Shown here: positions 26,901 through 38,900 of the stretch, piece by piece
How the letters are laid out: every line of letters starts with the position of its first letter
Numbering within the stretch: position 1 is the first letter of the stretch
Source of the DNA: Arenicola marina
Taxonomy: Eukaryota; Annelida; Polychaeta; Arenicolidae
NCBI GenBank assembly: GCA_964019135.1
Contig: OZ025248.1
Coordinates: 44,633,670-44,697,669 of the forward strand
Reading direction: 5' to 3'
DNA: 64,000 bases
The notes under the pieces: generated by a model
The model's input: the letters and a program-made list of their open reading frames with translations, nothing else
Database searches by the model: none
Told to the model about the DNA's origin: nothing
Program-made: the position numbers and the translations under genes

Positions 26901-29900
26901 CTCGTTGTTACAGTTACCATTGTTGACCAGACCCGCTAGACCCTGTGTGGTCCCGGACAGCTTGAACCACACGCTCACTGTCCATTCCGTGACGGTCCGC
27001 CCAGAAAACCTGGAAATAAATAGAACCGTTTGCGAAGTTTTATTAAAGGTTGAAGCAATGTCCGATGTTATGTTAAAAAAGTCTCAGGAAACCACATCTT
27101 CGGAAACCACGTCTCAGAAACCACATCTCTGAAACCACGCCTTCCGGATAAACTAAAGGCCCCCACGAGAACGTTGGCACCATCTAGCGGACATGCATGC
27201 CATCTTTCTGACATACACAGGTATGAGGAGGTAGCCGACCCAATCCGTGGACAGGCTGACACTCACCAGTTGCTGAGGTAACCGACCCAGTCCGTGGACA
27301 GCCTGACACTCACCAGTTGCTGAGATAGCCGACCCAGCCCGTTGACAGCCTGAAACTCACCAGTTGCTGAGATAGCCGACCCAGTCCGTGGACAGGTTGA
27401 CACTCACCAGTTGCTAAGGTAGCCGACCCAGTCTGTGGACAGGCTGACACTCACCAGTTGCTAAGGTAGCCGACGGTCAAGCGGTCTCCACCGCTGAAGG
27501 AAGCCGACTTGGTTTTCTTAGCGTCCCAGCTGAGCGCGGGGGAGTTGTAGATGTCGGAGACAGCATGGTGGCAGCCCACATCGTTAAAGTGGCCGTCAAA
27601 GGGGAAGTACAGCAGGAAGTCCTGGTCGCACGGCACTAACACGAGGGAAGAGGAGGAGGGAGGCGTCATCACACTTACTTTGGCTCCCGTGGAAGGGTTA
27701 AAGTGACTGTGGGTAGTTCTGCCAGATTAATATGCCCATGACCCTTATGGCAGATGTTTTTAATATGATACCAGCTTGGCTATTCGTTAACACGGCATCT
27801 GCGTTAAAGGCTAGGCCGCAATCAGACAGGCATGATCAATACAAGATTGCAATTGCGATAGACTGTTTGTTGTTGCTCTGTCCTGGTCATACCTAAGTTG
27901 GGACCCGATGACCCGAGGATGCAGGTACAGGCGACTTGACTCCAGGCCAAACCGCCAGCACAGGACAGCGTGATCCAGCTTCCGGCAGAGTAAACCTGGT
28001 AGTTGTGGACGTCACTGGGATCCGCCAGATAGGGACATGTCGACCCTGAGGTGGATACAAACATGACCTTGCAATACACATTATACCGACATGTAATCCA
28101 ATGACTAATGTCTGTACAATTATACACAGTAAAGACCTATGTATGCATAGGGTAACAATCTATGCTACTATACAGCCTATGTATACGGGGGCGGATCTAT
28201 GGGTGGGGGTTAGAGGGGTTGCACCCCCCCCCCCCCACCTCCCTTGGGAACTTGAACATATACTGTAAAAGTCGGGTTCTCCTAGCACCCACCCCGGTCG
28301 CACCTTTACACATTCCTAGATCCGTCCCTGGTATATGTATCGTAACAGCCTATTACTATACCACATATGTACAGTAACAACCGATGTTACTATACCGCCT
28401 ATGTACAGCAAGAACCTGTGTTACTATACCACCTATTTATAGTAACAACTATGAACCCTAATGGTTACCCTAACCTTTATGTTACAATATCAGACAGGCA
28501 GGCTGTGCGGGGCGGGGCAGAGGGAAAGAGGGAAACTTGGGGGGTGAACTTACCCTGCGGGGTGGCCGTGGTAGTTGTGGTCGGGGGTGGGGTGTTGCCC
28601 TGGGATGTCTGACACCCTGACACCGCCACGTTCTGAGGGAAGTCACAGGTGAGGGCGGCGGGGTTCCAGATGAGGCCGCCCGCGCAGCACTCCCTGGGGT
28701 AGCGGTGGTACTGGCCCAGGGCGGTCCTCAGGCAGCGGTAGTAACACCCACAGTAGGCCGGGTCCACCAGGTAACCCACGTTGTTGTTGAAGTCACAGGT
28801 GGCGCAGTCCAGAAGGGCTGGAAGCGACAGAAACCGTCTCATACGTGTGGCAACATCGCTCACTGACTGTCTGCCCCACACAGTATCTTGTTACAATATT
28901 ATTGCCACATGGCCCACTAGATGGAAGCACAGTTCATCAGTTAACTACGAAATGGCTCACTAGAGGGCGGCACTATATTTGCGTTGGTCTGGTGGGTACC
29001 TTTTGCGAAAAGTGACTGGGGTCATCTAGTTAGGTATATACGTATGTGCCGCCCAGATGACCCCTTTTTCGCCTTTTTTCTCTCGATTCCCGAGGCAGAA
29101 ATGTGCACTTCCTCTCGATATCCCCATCTGAGACTGACTTGTTTTCTTCACAATTGCAGTTCTTGACTATATAGTCCAGTTGATATCTTGATATTTCTCT
29201 CTCAATTACCACAAAGTGGGTGATTACCGAAGGTTTTGTTGTCTTGGTTCAGCCATTCCTCGTCTCGACTCACGATCGTCCCAGATTAGGTCTCGCCTTC
29301 AGCACTGTTGTAATTTTGTCGTAACTGAACTACGGTTGTCAAAACTTGACAATTGGGATTGCTAAAAATACAGGCAGCCGGGTCTACCATGATAGGCAAC
29401 CAATAATGAGGGTCTTTGCACTGCACAAACATTTGCACACGTGGATCTCGAACCAAAGCACCGAGCGGCCGGCGCACCCCGCTTGGGTGCGTAGGTACTG
29501 CGGTCAAGACTCACCCGTATTGCAGGTCTCTCCCGTGTAACCCGCAGCACATGTACAGGAGAAAGCGTTCACTCCGTCCCGGCATGATCCTCCATTCTTA
29601 CATGGACTCTTGGCGCAATCGTCAATATCTGAAAACAGAATGATAACTGAGTTAAATATCTTGTAGGCTACCCTCAATGTTAGAGTCTTTGTACTGCACA
29701 AACGTAGACATTTGTTCACGTGGGGCTCGAGCCTACACATCGAGCGACCGGCCTGGGCTGACTTAGCAGGACGCAGTGGACATGAGCCGAATAAGCTACC
29801 TAGTTGCCGGACCACTGGGTGTCAGTAATTGGAGACCTCTATAAGGTTTTCTACCCTAGGCGCTCATTCTGCCTCTGCAGGAACCTTGTCAATTTCCCAT

Positions 29901-32900
29901 ATGTTGAAAACCGCTAAGAAATCGTGTGCCGCGCTCTAGCGAGCGATGTCGCGTGAACTGGGAATAAGGAAAATAATTCTTCGGGAACTGAGAATAGGGT
30001 ATCAGCCGACGCTCGTGATCAAAGATTTCCATTTATTGTGAACTGGGTTGGTTGGTTGTAAGGTGAGGACGCTTTAACCACTTTTAGTCATATCCCGTCA
30101 AGGGAGAAGGAAGGGAAGCGCGGAGCCATGACCCCGGGGTAACCCCCTACTCTTTGCGAAAAAAGACATGGGACCTTTATCCTGCGACCACACAGATATG
30201 GCCGCAGCAGCGCTCGAACCACCGATCCACGTGTCGTTAGGCTCTCAGGTGGCCAGAGCACTCAATGTGAGCGCTCTAACCCACTGAGCTATCGGGCCGG
30301 CCCCTTGTGAACTGGGAATTTTTATATTAAATAACCGGGAATCAGGAAAACGCCAATTTGTATCATATATCCGCCCTCATTATTGTATGCGGGAGTACAT
30401 CTCTTTATTAATTGAGAACTATGAATAAAGAAATTTATTCTTCGTGATCTGGGAACATGACCCCCCCTCCGTGCTGCCCCCCCCCCCTCCCAATGTTCCG
30501 TTCTGATAGAGATATGCGTCTACTGTTCTCCATAGTATGTGATTGGCGGTATGAATGGGGGCAGGATGGTCAGGGTCGTTTTGACATGAGAGGGAGTGTT
30601 ATATAATTATGCAAGTCAAGTCCATCTACCCCGCTTGGGTTAAAGGTTATATGATGAAGGCTCACCCGTATTGCAGGTCTCTCCCGTGTAACCCGCAGCA
30701 CATGTACAAGAGAAAGCGTTCACACCGTCCCGGCATGATCCTCCATTCTTACATGGACTCTTGGCGCAATCGTCAATATCTGAAAACAGAATGATAACTG
30801 AGTTAAATATCTTGTAGGCTACCCTCAATGTTAGAGTCTTTGTACTGCACAAACATAGACATTTGTTCACGTGGGGCTCGAGCCTACACATCGAGCGACC
30901 GGCCTGGGCTGACTTAGCAGGACGCAGTGGACATGAGCCGAATAAGCTACCTAGTTGCCGGACCACTGGGTGTCAGTAATTGGAGACCTCTATAAGGTTT
31001 TCTACCCTAGGCGCTCATTCTGCCTCTGCAGGAATCTTGTCAATTTCCCATACGTTGAAAACCGCTGAGAAATAGTGTGTCGCGCTCTAGCGAGCGATGT
31101 CGCGTGAACTGGGAATAAGGAAAATAATTCTTCGGGAACTGAGAATAGGGTATCAGCCGACGCTCGTGATCAAAGATTTCCATTTATTGTGAACTGGGTT
31201 GGTTGGTTGTAAGGTGAGGACGCTTTAACCACTTTTGGTCATATCGCGTCAAAGGGAGAAGGAAGGGAAGCGCGGAGCCATGACCCCGGGGTAACCCCCT
31301 ACTCTTTGCGAAGAAAGACATGGGATCTTTATCCTGCGACTACACAGACATGGCCACAGCGGGGCTCGAACCACCGATCCACGTGTCGTTAGGCTCTCAG
31401 GTGGCCAGAGCACTCAATGTGAGCGCTCTAACCAACTGAGCTATCGGGCCGGCCCCTTGTGAACTGGGAATTTTGATATTAAATAACCTGGAATCGGGAA
31501 AACGCCAATTTGTATCATATATCCGCCCTCATTATTGTATGCAGGGAGTACATCTTTTTATTAATTGAGAACTATGAATAAAGAAATTTATTCTTCGTGA
31601 TCTGGGAACATGACCCCCCCTCCGTGCTGCCCCCCCCCCCCCCTCCCAATGTTCCGTTCTGATAGAGATATGCGTCTACTGTTCTCCATAGTATGTGATT
31701 GGCGGTATGAATGGGGGCAGGATGGTCAGGGTCGTTTTGACATGAGAGGGAGTGTTATATAATTATGCAAGTCAAGTCCATCTACCCCGCTTGGGTTAAA
31801 GGTTATATGATGAAGGCTCACCCGTATTGCAGGTCTCTCCCGTGTAACCCGCAGCACATGTACAAGAGAAAGCGTTCACACCGTCCCGGCATGATCCTCC
31901 ATTCTTACATGGACTCTTGGCGCAATCGTCAATATCTGAAAACAGAATGATAACTGAGTTAAATATCTTGTAGGCTACCCTCAATGTTAGAGTCTTTGTA
32001 CTGCACAAACATAGACATTTGTTCACGTGGGGCTCGAGCCTACACATCGAGCGACCGGCCTGGGCTGACTTAGCAGGACGCAGTGGATATGAGCCGAATA
32101 AGCTACCTAGTTGCCGGACCACTGGGTGTCAGTAATTGGAGACCTCTATAAGGTTTTCTACCCTAGGCGCTCATTCTGCCTCTGCAGGAACCTTGTCAAT
32201 TTCCCATACGTTGAAAACCGCTGAGAAATAGTGTGTCGCGCTCTAGCGAGCGATGTCGCGTGAACTGGGAATAAGGAAAATAATTCTTCGGGAACTGAGA
32301 ATAGGGTATCAGCCGACGCTCGTGATCAAAGATTTCCATTTATTGTGAACTGGGTTGGTTGGTTGTAAGGTGAGGACGCTTTAACCACTTTTGGTCATAT
32401 CGCGTCAAAGGGAGAAGGAAGGGAAGCGCGGAGCCATGACCCCGGGGTAACCCCCTACTCTTTGCGAAGAAAGACATGGGATCTTTATCCTGCGACTACA
32501 CAGACATGGCCACAGCGGGGCTTGAACCACCGACCAACGTGTCGTTAGGCTCTCAGGTGGCCAGAGCACTCAATGTGAGCGCTCTAACCAACTGAGCTAT
32601 CGGGCCGGCCCCTTGTGAACTGGGAATTTTGATATTAAATAACCTGGAATCGGGAAAACGCCAATTTGTATCATATATCCGCCCTCATTATTGTATGCAG
32701 GGAGTACATCTTTTTATTAATTGAGAACTATGAATAAAGAACTTTATTCTTCGGGATCTGGGAACATGACCACCCCTCCGTGCTCCCCCCCCCCTCCCAA
32801 TGTTCCGTTCTGATAGAGATATGCGTCTACTGTTCTCCATAGTATGTGTTTGGCGGTATGAATGGTTAGGGGCGTTTTGACATGAGAGGGAGTGTTATAT

Positions 32901-35900
32901 AATTATGCAAGTCAAGTCCATCTACCCCGCTTGGGTTAAAGGTTATATGACGAAGACTCACCCGTATTGCAGGTCTCTCCCGTGTAACCCGCAGCACATG
33001 TACAAGAGAAAGCGTTCACTCCGTCTCGGCATGCTCCTCCATTCTTACATGGTCTGTTGGCGCAATCGTCAATATCTGAAATGGAAAGAGGCACACTTAC
33101 AACGAAGTCAGAAAAACAGTTAACAGTAAACTTTAATCAGTTACGTATAATGGAGAAGATTCAGGGGCGGATCCAGGGTGGGGGGGTGGGGGTGGTGGGG
33201 GGGTGGGGGGGGGGGCGACCCGGCCACGTCTATATGCCTGGCAGCGCCCCTCTCCCTCCTCCTTGATTCACTTTTTCAATGCGAACTTGACGCCTTGTTA
33301 TATATGTGACCCAAGCCAACCCCCTTTTTAAACCCCGCTCCCACTTTTTCACAATGCTAGATTTGCGCTTATGTAGGTGGATGACCTAATCGATACTGCG
33401 AGTTAGAATGTGTAGCGGGGGGGAGGGGGCGGGGGGATCCGTGCAAATACTGGTTTCTAGCGCTGAAATCAGAGATTCATGGACAAATGATAGTTTTTAA
33501 AGCAATATGATACTATTAGCTTTCCATACGCCTCTTCAAGCGAACATTTCTTTAGACGACGAAATTCGTGAGATGCCCCGTAGGACCGGATGTGGGATGG
33601 GCCGTACCTGTCTCGCAGCTGGCGCCAGTGTAGCCAGTGAGGCACTGGCAGCTGAAGCCGTCGTCCCCGTTCTCACAGGTGCCACCATTATTGCACACAG
33701 CGTAGGCACAATAATCTGGAAAGTGCAAAAAGAGGGCATGGAATGAATTATTTGATTAGTGCAAAATAATGCCTAAGACTTCAATCACTAATAATGTTTT
33801 TCGTACACAATATAGCCATTAACATTTTGCGAGTTACCAAACGTGAATAAGTCACCCTTTGAGATGTTTGATCTATATAACCTTTGTATGAATATTACTT
33901 TCATATGAGGAGGTGTTCATACCCTCAGCATCCATACTCTGATTTCAAATGATTTTATGTTTTACATTAAAAATATTCACCGAAATGAACTAAATGTTGG
34001 TATTCTAGTCCACTTTTGCCCAAGACGTGCCCCTGCTGATCATGGAAGGGCGCGAAGCCACGTCCTGTTCATCTGTAGCTCAGCCTGCTTACCAACCGCA
34101 CTAGGAAGGATTTCCGTCGTAATAGAGGGATACCGGATATTTCAGTTATAATCCAGGGGCGTTGACACACATCTCGAGGGAACCAAGGTCCTACCTGTTG
34201 GCGTTGTGGTTTGCCATTCGGTTGTCGTCTCCATGGTCGTTGTCATCTCTGCAAAGTCATACACAATATGGTGTAATAATTTAACAGTTATAATAATAAT
34301 TTATCACAACATCGTTGGGCACGCACCAATCATACGTTTTGCTTTAATCAGTATCGCATTATCCGGTTATTGGCAATGTGCAATTGTGTCACATTGTGTC
34401 ACATATATTCACCTGTAAATGTATAAATTTCACGTAACTGCTTCTTTCTGAGCGCATGAAGTTCACATATGTTTATTTGTAATTGCATAAATTTGACATA
34501 CGTCAAACTGTCGGTTTGTTATCCTTTATATAGGGCAAAATCGATTGTGACGGGTATTGTCAAAAGTTTACTTTATGGTAACTATGGTTTTGTGTAACTA
34601 CCTATTTCGCAGCGGTCGCCTTGGTAGCCAAAGAAGCATTGACACGTGTACCCAGCACCAGATGACGACTGTGTGCAGGACCCTCCGTCTCCACAGGGAT
34701 ATACCTCGCAAGGATCATCTCCTAAAAGAAATGAAAAAATATTTAAGCTTCCTTCCAAAATTCATGCCAGGGGCGGATCTAGAAATTTGCCAAGGGGGGG
34801 GGGTTGCTCTCTGAAAAACTTGCTACCGGGTTGCGGGGGGAGGGGTGTTCGGAGAAGCCGAATTTAACAGTGCAACAGGTTCCCAAGGGGGGGGGTTGCA
34901 ACCCCCGTACGCCCTCCCCCCTAGATCCGCCCCTGCATGCGATAGGTGTCCTGATTGAGTGCAACCCACGCCTCGATTACCTTGTCCCATAAACACTATT
35001 TCTTGCAAATTAGGCCCCCCCCGCCCCCCTTTCCAGATTTTATGACGTACCCACACACACAGCCTGGCCATTTGACGTCACGCAGGACTCTGTACGCTGG
35101 CACATGTGATTGGTCTCCACGATGTGACCTGCGGGCCGTGTGCAGCTCTTGCACACCTCACACGAGAACCTGGTCAGGCAGTCCCCGGACAACCACACCT
35201 GGCCGATCTGAAAGCATAGAGATAACATAGTATAGACACATATAAACATAGACAAGTGTGAATAAAGGCCGAGACCCCGGACAACCACACCTGGCCGATC
35301 TGAAAGCATAAATATAACATAGTATAGACACATATAAACATAGACAAGTGTGAATAAAGGCCGAGACCCCGGACAACCACACCTGGCCGATCTGAAAGCA
35401 TAAATATAACATAGTATAGACACTTATAAACATAGACAAGTGTGAATAAAGGCCGAGACCCCGGACAACCACACCTGGCCGATCTGAAAGCATAAATATA
35501 ACATAGTATAGACACATATAAACATAGACAAATGTGAATAAAGGCCGAGACCCCGGACAACCACACCTGGCCGATCTGAAAGCATAAATATAACATAGTA
35601 TAGACACATATAAACATAGACAAGTGTGAATAAAGGCCGAGACCCCGGACAACCACACCTGGCCGATCTGAAAGCATAAATATAACATAGTATAGACACA
35701 TATAAACATAGACAAGTGTGAATAAAGGCCGAGACCCCGGACAACCACACCTGGCCGATCTGAAAGCATAAATATAACATAGTATAGACACATATAAACA
35801 TAGACAAGTGTGAATAAAGGCCGAGACCCCGGACAACCACACCTGGCCGATCTGAAAGCATAAATATAACATAGTATAGACACATATAAACATAGACAAG

Positions 35901-38900
35901 TGTGAATAAAGGCCGAGACCCCGGACAACCACACCTGGCCGATCTGAAAGCATAAATATAACATAGTATAGACACATATAAACATAGACAAGTGGGAATA
36001 AAGGCCGAGACCCCGGACAACCACACCTGGCCGATCTGAAAGCATAAATATAACATAGTATAGACACATATAAACATAGACAAGTGTGAATAAAGGCCGA
36101 GACCCCGGACAACCACACCTGGCCGATCTGAAAGCATAAATATAACATAGTATAGACACATATAAACATAGACAAGTGTGAATAAAGGCCGAGACCCCGG
36201 ACAACCACACCTGGGCCAATCTGAGAGCATAGAGATAACATAGTATAACATAGTATATAAACTTGGGGGTGGGAAGAATACAGTTTTTCGGCGTGGACCC
36301 AGTGTCGAATGTAGTGGGGGCGGGGGCGGGGGGGGGCGCCCGGTCGTCGCATACTCGAGTTACCCCCGATGTAACGATTTTCAAAGATACCGAAAGTGGA
36401 TGCACCCCCCCCCCTCCCAGGTCGTCCTGGATCCGGGCATAGCTCTCCACACCAGTATCCATGTGAAGGACGCGACCCAGACTTCTCCAGATAGAATTCT
36501 CCCCTGGCAGTCCTACCTTGAATTTCTCGCCGTTGGGACCGTAGCAGCCGCACAGCTCGGCGTCGATGCAGCGTCCCTCGGAGAGGACCTGGGTCCCCGG
36601 ACACACGCAGCTCTCCGTGTTCGGCAGGTGGCACCGCTCAGGACCATCCGGGTTCTCACACGTAGCCGGACAGGCTGGGGCGGCCGCATAGTACTCCATG
36701 CCCTTCGGACAGACCAGGGCTGAATGTGGAAAAACAAACGACCGAATATATATCATTGTGTCAACTATAATTGGTAGGCCTAACAATTTATTGAATGAAA
36801 AGAAGCTACAACTGTCCTGCGGCGGCTCGGAATAGTGTCATGGAGACCATTAAAATGACGATTACAACACTTCCACTAACAAAATAAGCCAAGTTGTCAG
36901 CTCATTTGTCGTGAACATTATTTTTGACGTCAGCACATTTGTCGGGATGTCAGCACATTTGTCGTGACGTCAGCACATTTTTCGAAACGTCAGCACAAGA
37001 ACCCGTATAATCTGGACACGATCCTCTGTACTGGACTGAATTGGTTCTATTACAATTAACTGTAATCGCCACTTTTAATGAAACTTTTCTTTTCAGACAG
37101 GATTCAGAAACATATCGAGCAAAGAGACAAGTCTAATATTAAAACACGCCAAACATTAGGCAATAAAGAAATATATGTAACCGCACTTACAACAGTTGAG
37201 TTCCAAACGCCAGTCGATCACGTGACCCAGAGATGCGCACTTGAGCGCCAAGACTTCTGTCGACCCACACCTGGCCTCGTCCATGGCGTCGCTGTCGCCT
37301 TGGTTGGCGCAGACATCGAACTGACAGTCCGCGTAGAAGTCGCTGGCATCCATGGCGCTGTTGGCGAGACAGGCTTGGAACACCCCCTGGGGGTCCACCA
37401 TAGGTCCGCAGTACTTCTCACCGGCGATCTCGGACTTGAAAGGCTCTTCACACTCAGGGAGGTCCACCTCGTCCGTGGTGGTGCAACTGGTGAAGAAGGG
37501 TGATGGGTTGGTTAATTGTATATTGAGGACGCTGTAACCAATTCCGGTCATATCGCGTCAATGGGAAAGATGAGGTAATAGCGGAGTCAGAAACAGGGTA
37601 ACCCTCTACTCTTTGCGAAAAAGGACATGGGATCTTTGTCCTGCGGCCACACAAACATGACCACGGGAGGGCTTCCAGGTGGCTAGAGCACTCAATGCGA
37701 GCGCTCTAACCCTCTGGGTTATCTGGAGACCCTAATGCCGGGTTTACAAGGTACGACAATTCCTTTAATGGTCGTAACAACGGTCGAACCATCGCCGTCG
37801 AACAATTGTCTTTACCCCCACCTAGAGAACATACCATTCGAGCATCATTCATTCATAACGTCATGCATGCAAGCCACACACATACTCATAGGTGTCATAA
37901 TGCAAACAATATCAACGTGATCATCTCAAATGCTGATTGGCTAAAATGCTCGACGCTTATTGGTTGACAACTTCCGAATCGTCAAGTTGATTGAAACTTT
38001 AGAACATGCGCTAAGCTTACAATGCGTGGAAACCGGCCTTCCAATTGCGTGTGAACAGGGCATAAGGGTGGTGGGATTGGTGGGTATGGGCTTTTAAGAC
38101 CACTATTGTTGGACAGTACGGCTGAATGAGACAATGAGGTGAAAGGATACATGAATGGGATGACAAAACTGCCACACAACGGTGGTTGGTTGGCTGTTGA
38201 GCACTGACTTGTCCCTGACCGGGTGAGTAAGGTCGGGTCATAGCGGGGGGGGGGGAGTATATAGGGGGATGGGGGATGGGGGACGGGGAATGGCTACAGC
38301 TGGCTGTCTGCACTGAGTAGAGCAGGGGTCGCTACACGATACGGATAACTTTCGAATGAGAAGAATGAATGCTAATTAACGATGGTACAACAAAGTAGAT
38401 ATGGTAACCAAGAAATGCTTAGATGACGTGCGACTGCTGACTTCTCAGACTCACTTTGGATCCTCAGGGTCGTCAACCTGCCAGCTGTTGCCTATTTTGG
38501 AGTTTTTCATCGGATCATCGGTGACGTCAGCGCCTTCCTTAGTAACCAGGTCGTTGGCAGGGTTGCCGTCGTTGTTTCCGCAGATCCCTTGTGTCTTGCT
38601 GCCGTACGCCGGCGGCACCTTGACCACGGCAGTCCAGCGGCCATCAAACTCCACCGCCATGCTGAAGTTGGTCTCCAGCCTCACGAAGCGGCCGTTAAGG
38701 ATGATACGGAAGCCGGGGTACGTCACTTCCGGGAACACGCGTACGCCGTTAACCTGCGCGACGACGATGGTGCGATAACGTCGGTGTAGCCAAGTAACCA
38801 TGTTGGTGTAGCGAGGGGGCAAATCATCACTTAGGTCGATCTTACATCAACATGATATCATGTTATTCTCCTGTTACTCACAAGTGCAACATGACTTCCA

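Larger units (their letters stand above)
29477..33080 (-). repeat. 1.15-kb tandem duplication of an EGF exon and its intron
   Basis: Matching donor positions recur at 29511, 30662, 31818 and 32958 (spacings 1151, 1156, 1140). Each unit holds a 114-nt EGF exon, a tRNA-like relic, one SINE with the same target-site duplication, and a C-run near CCTCCGTGCT. The middle units are nearly identical. The copy at 32962-33075 keeps the exon and its downstream intron sequence but differs upstream, so it marks the transcript-5' edge of the duplication. Confidence 0.95.

Noticed and set aside
25640..26978. Open frames rich in W, S, G, V and Q (several of 78-159 codons)
   Set aside because: Translations of the 20-bp intronic minisatellite in different frames; only 26811-27009 is an exon.
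29286..29507. Possible extra chitin-binding exon (DPAAC-like stretch)
   Set aside because: The only nearby acceptor would put it out of phase with a quick stop, and the region matches a repeated tRNA-like relic in the duplicated introns.
30048..32612. tRNA genes at the A/B-box sequences
   Set aside because: The boxes belong to SINE heads followed by a shared body, AACC tail and target-site duplications; no complete cloverleaf was seen.
33507..33746. Plus-strand 79-codon frame
   Set aside because: Antisense shadow of EGF exon 17 on the minus strand.
35158..36786. 542-codon open frame on the minus strand
   Set aside because: It joins exon 13 to the 92-bp junction repeat through an intron; the length comes from a repeat unit with few stops, and it leaves exon 14 in the wrong frame.
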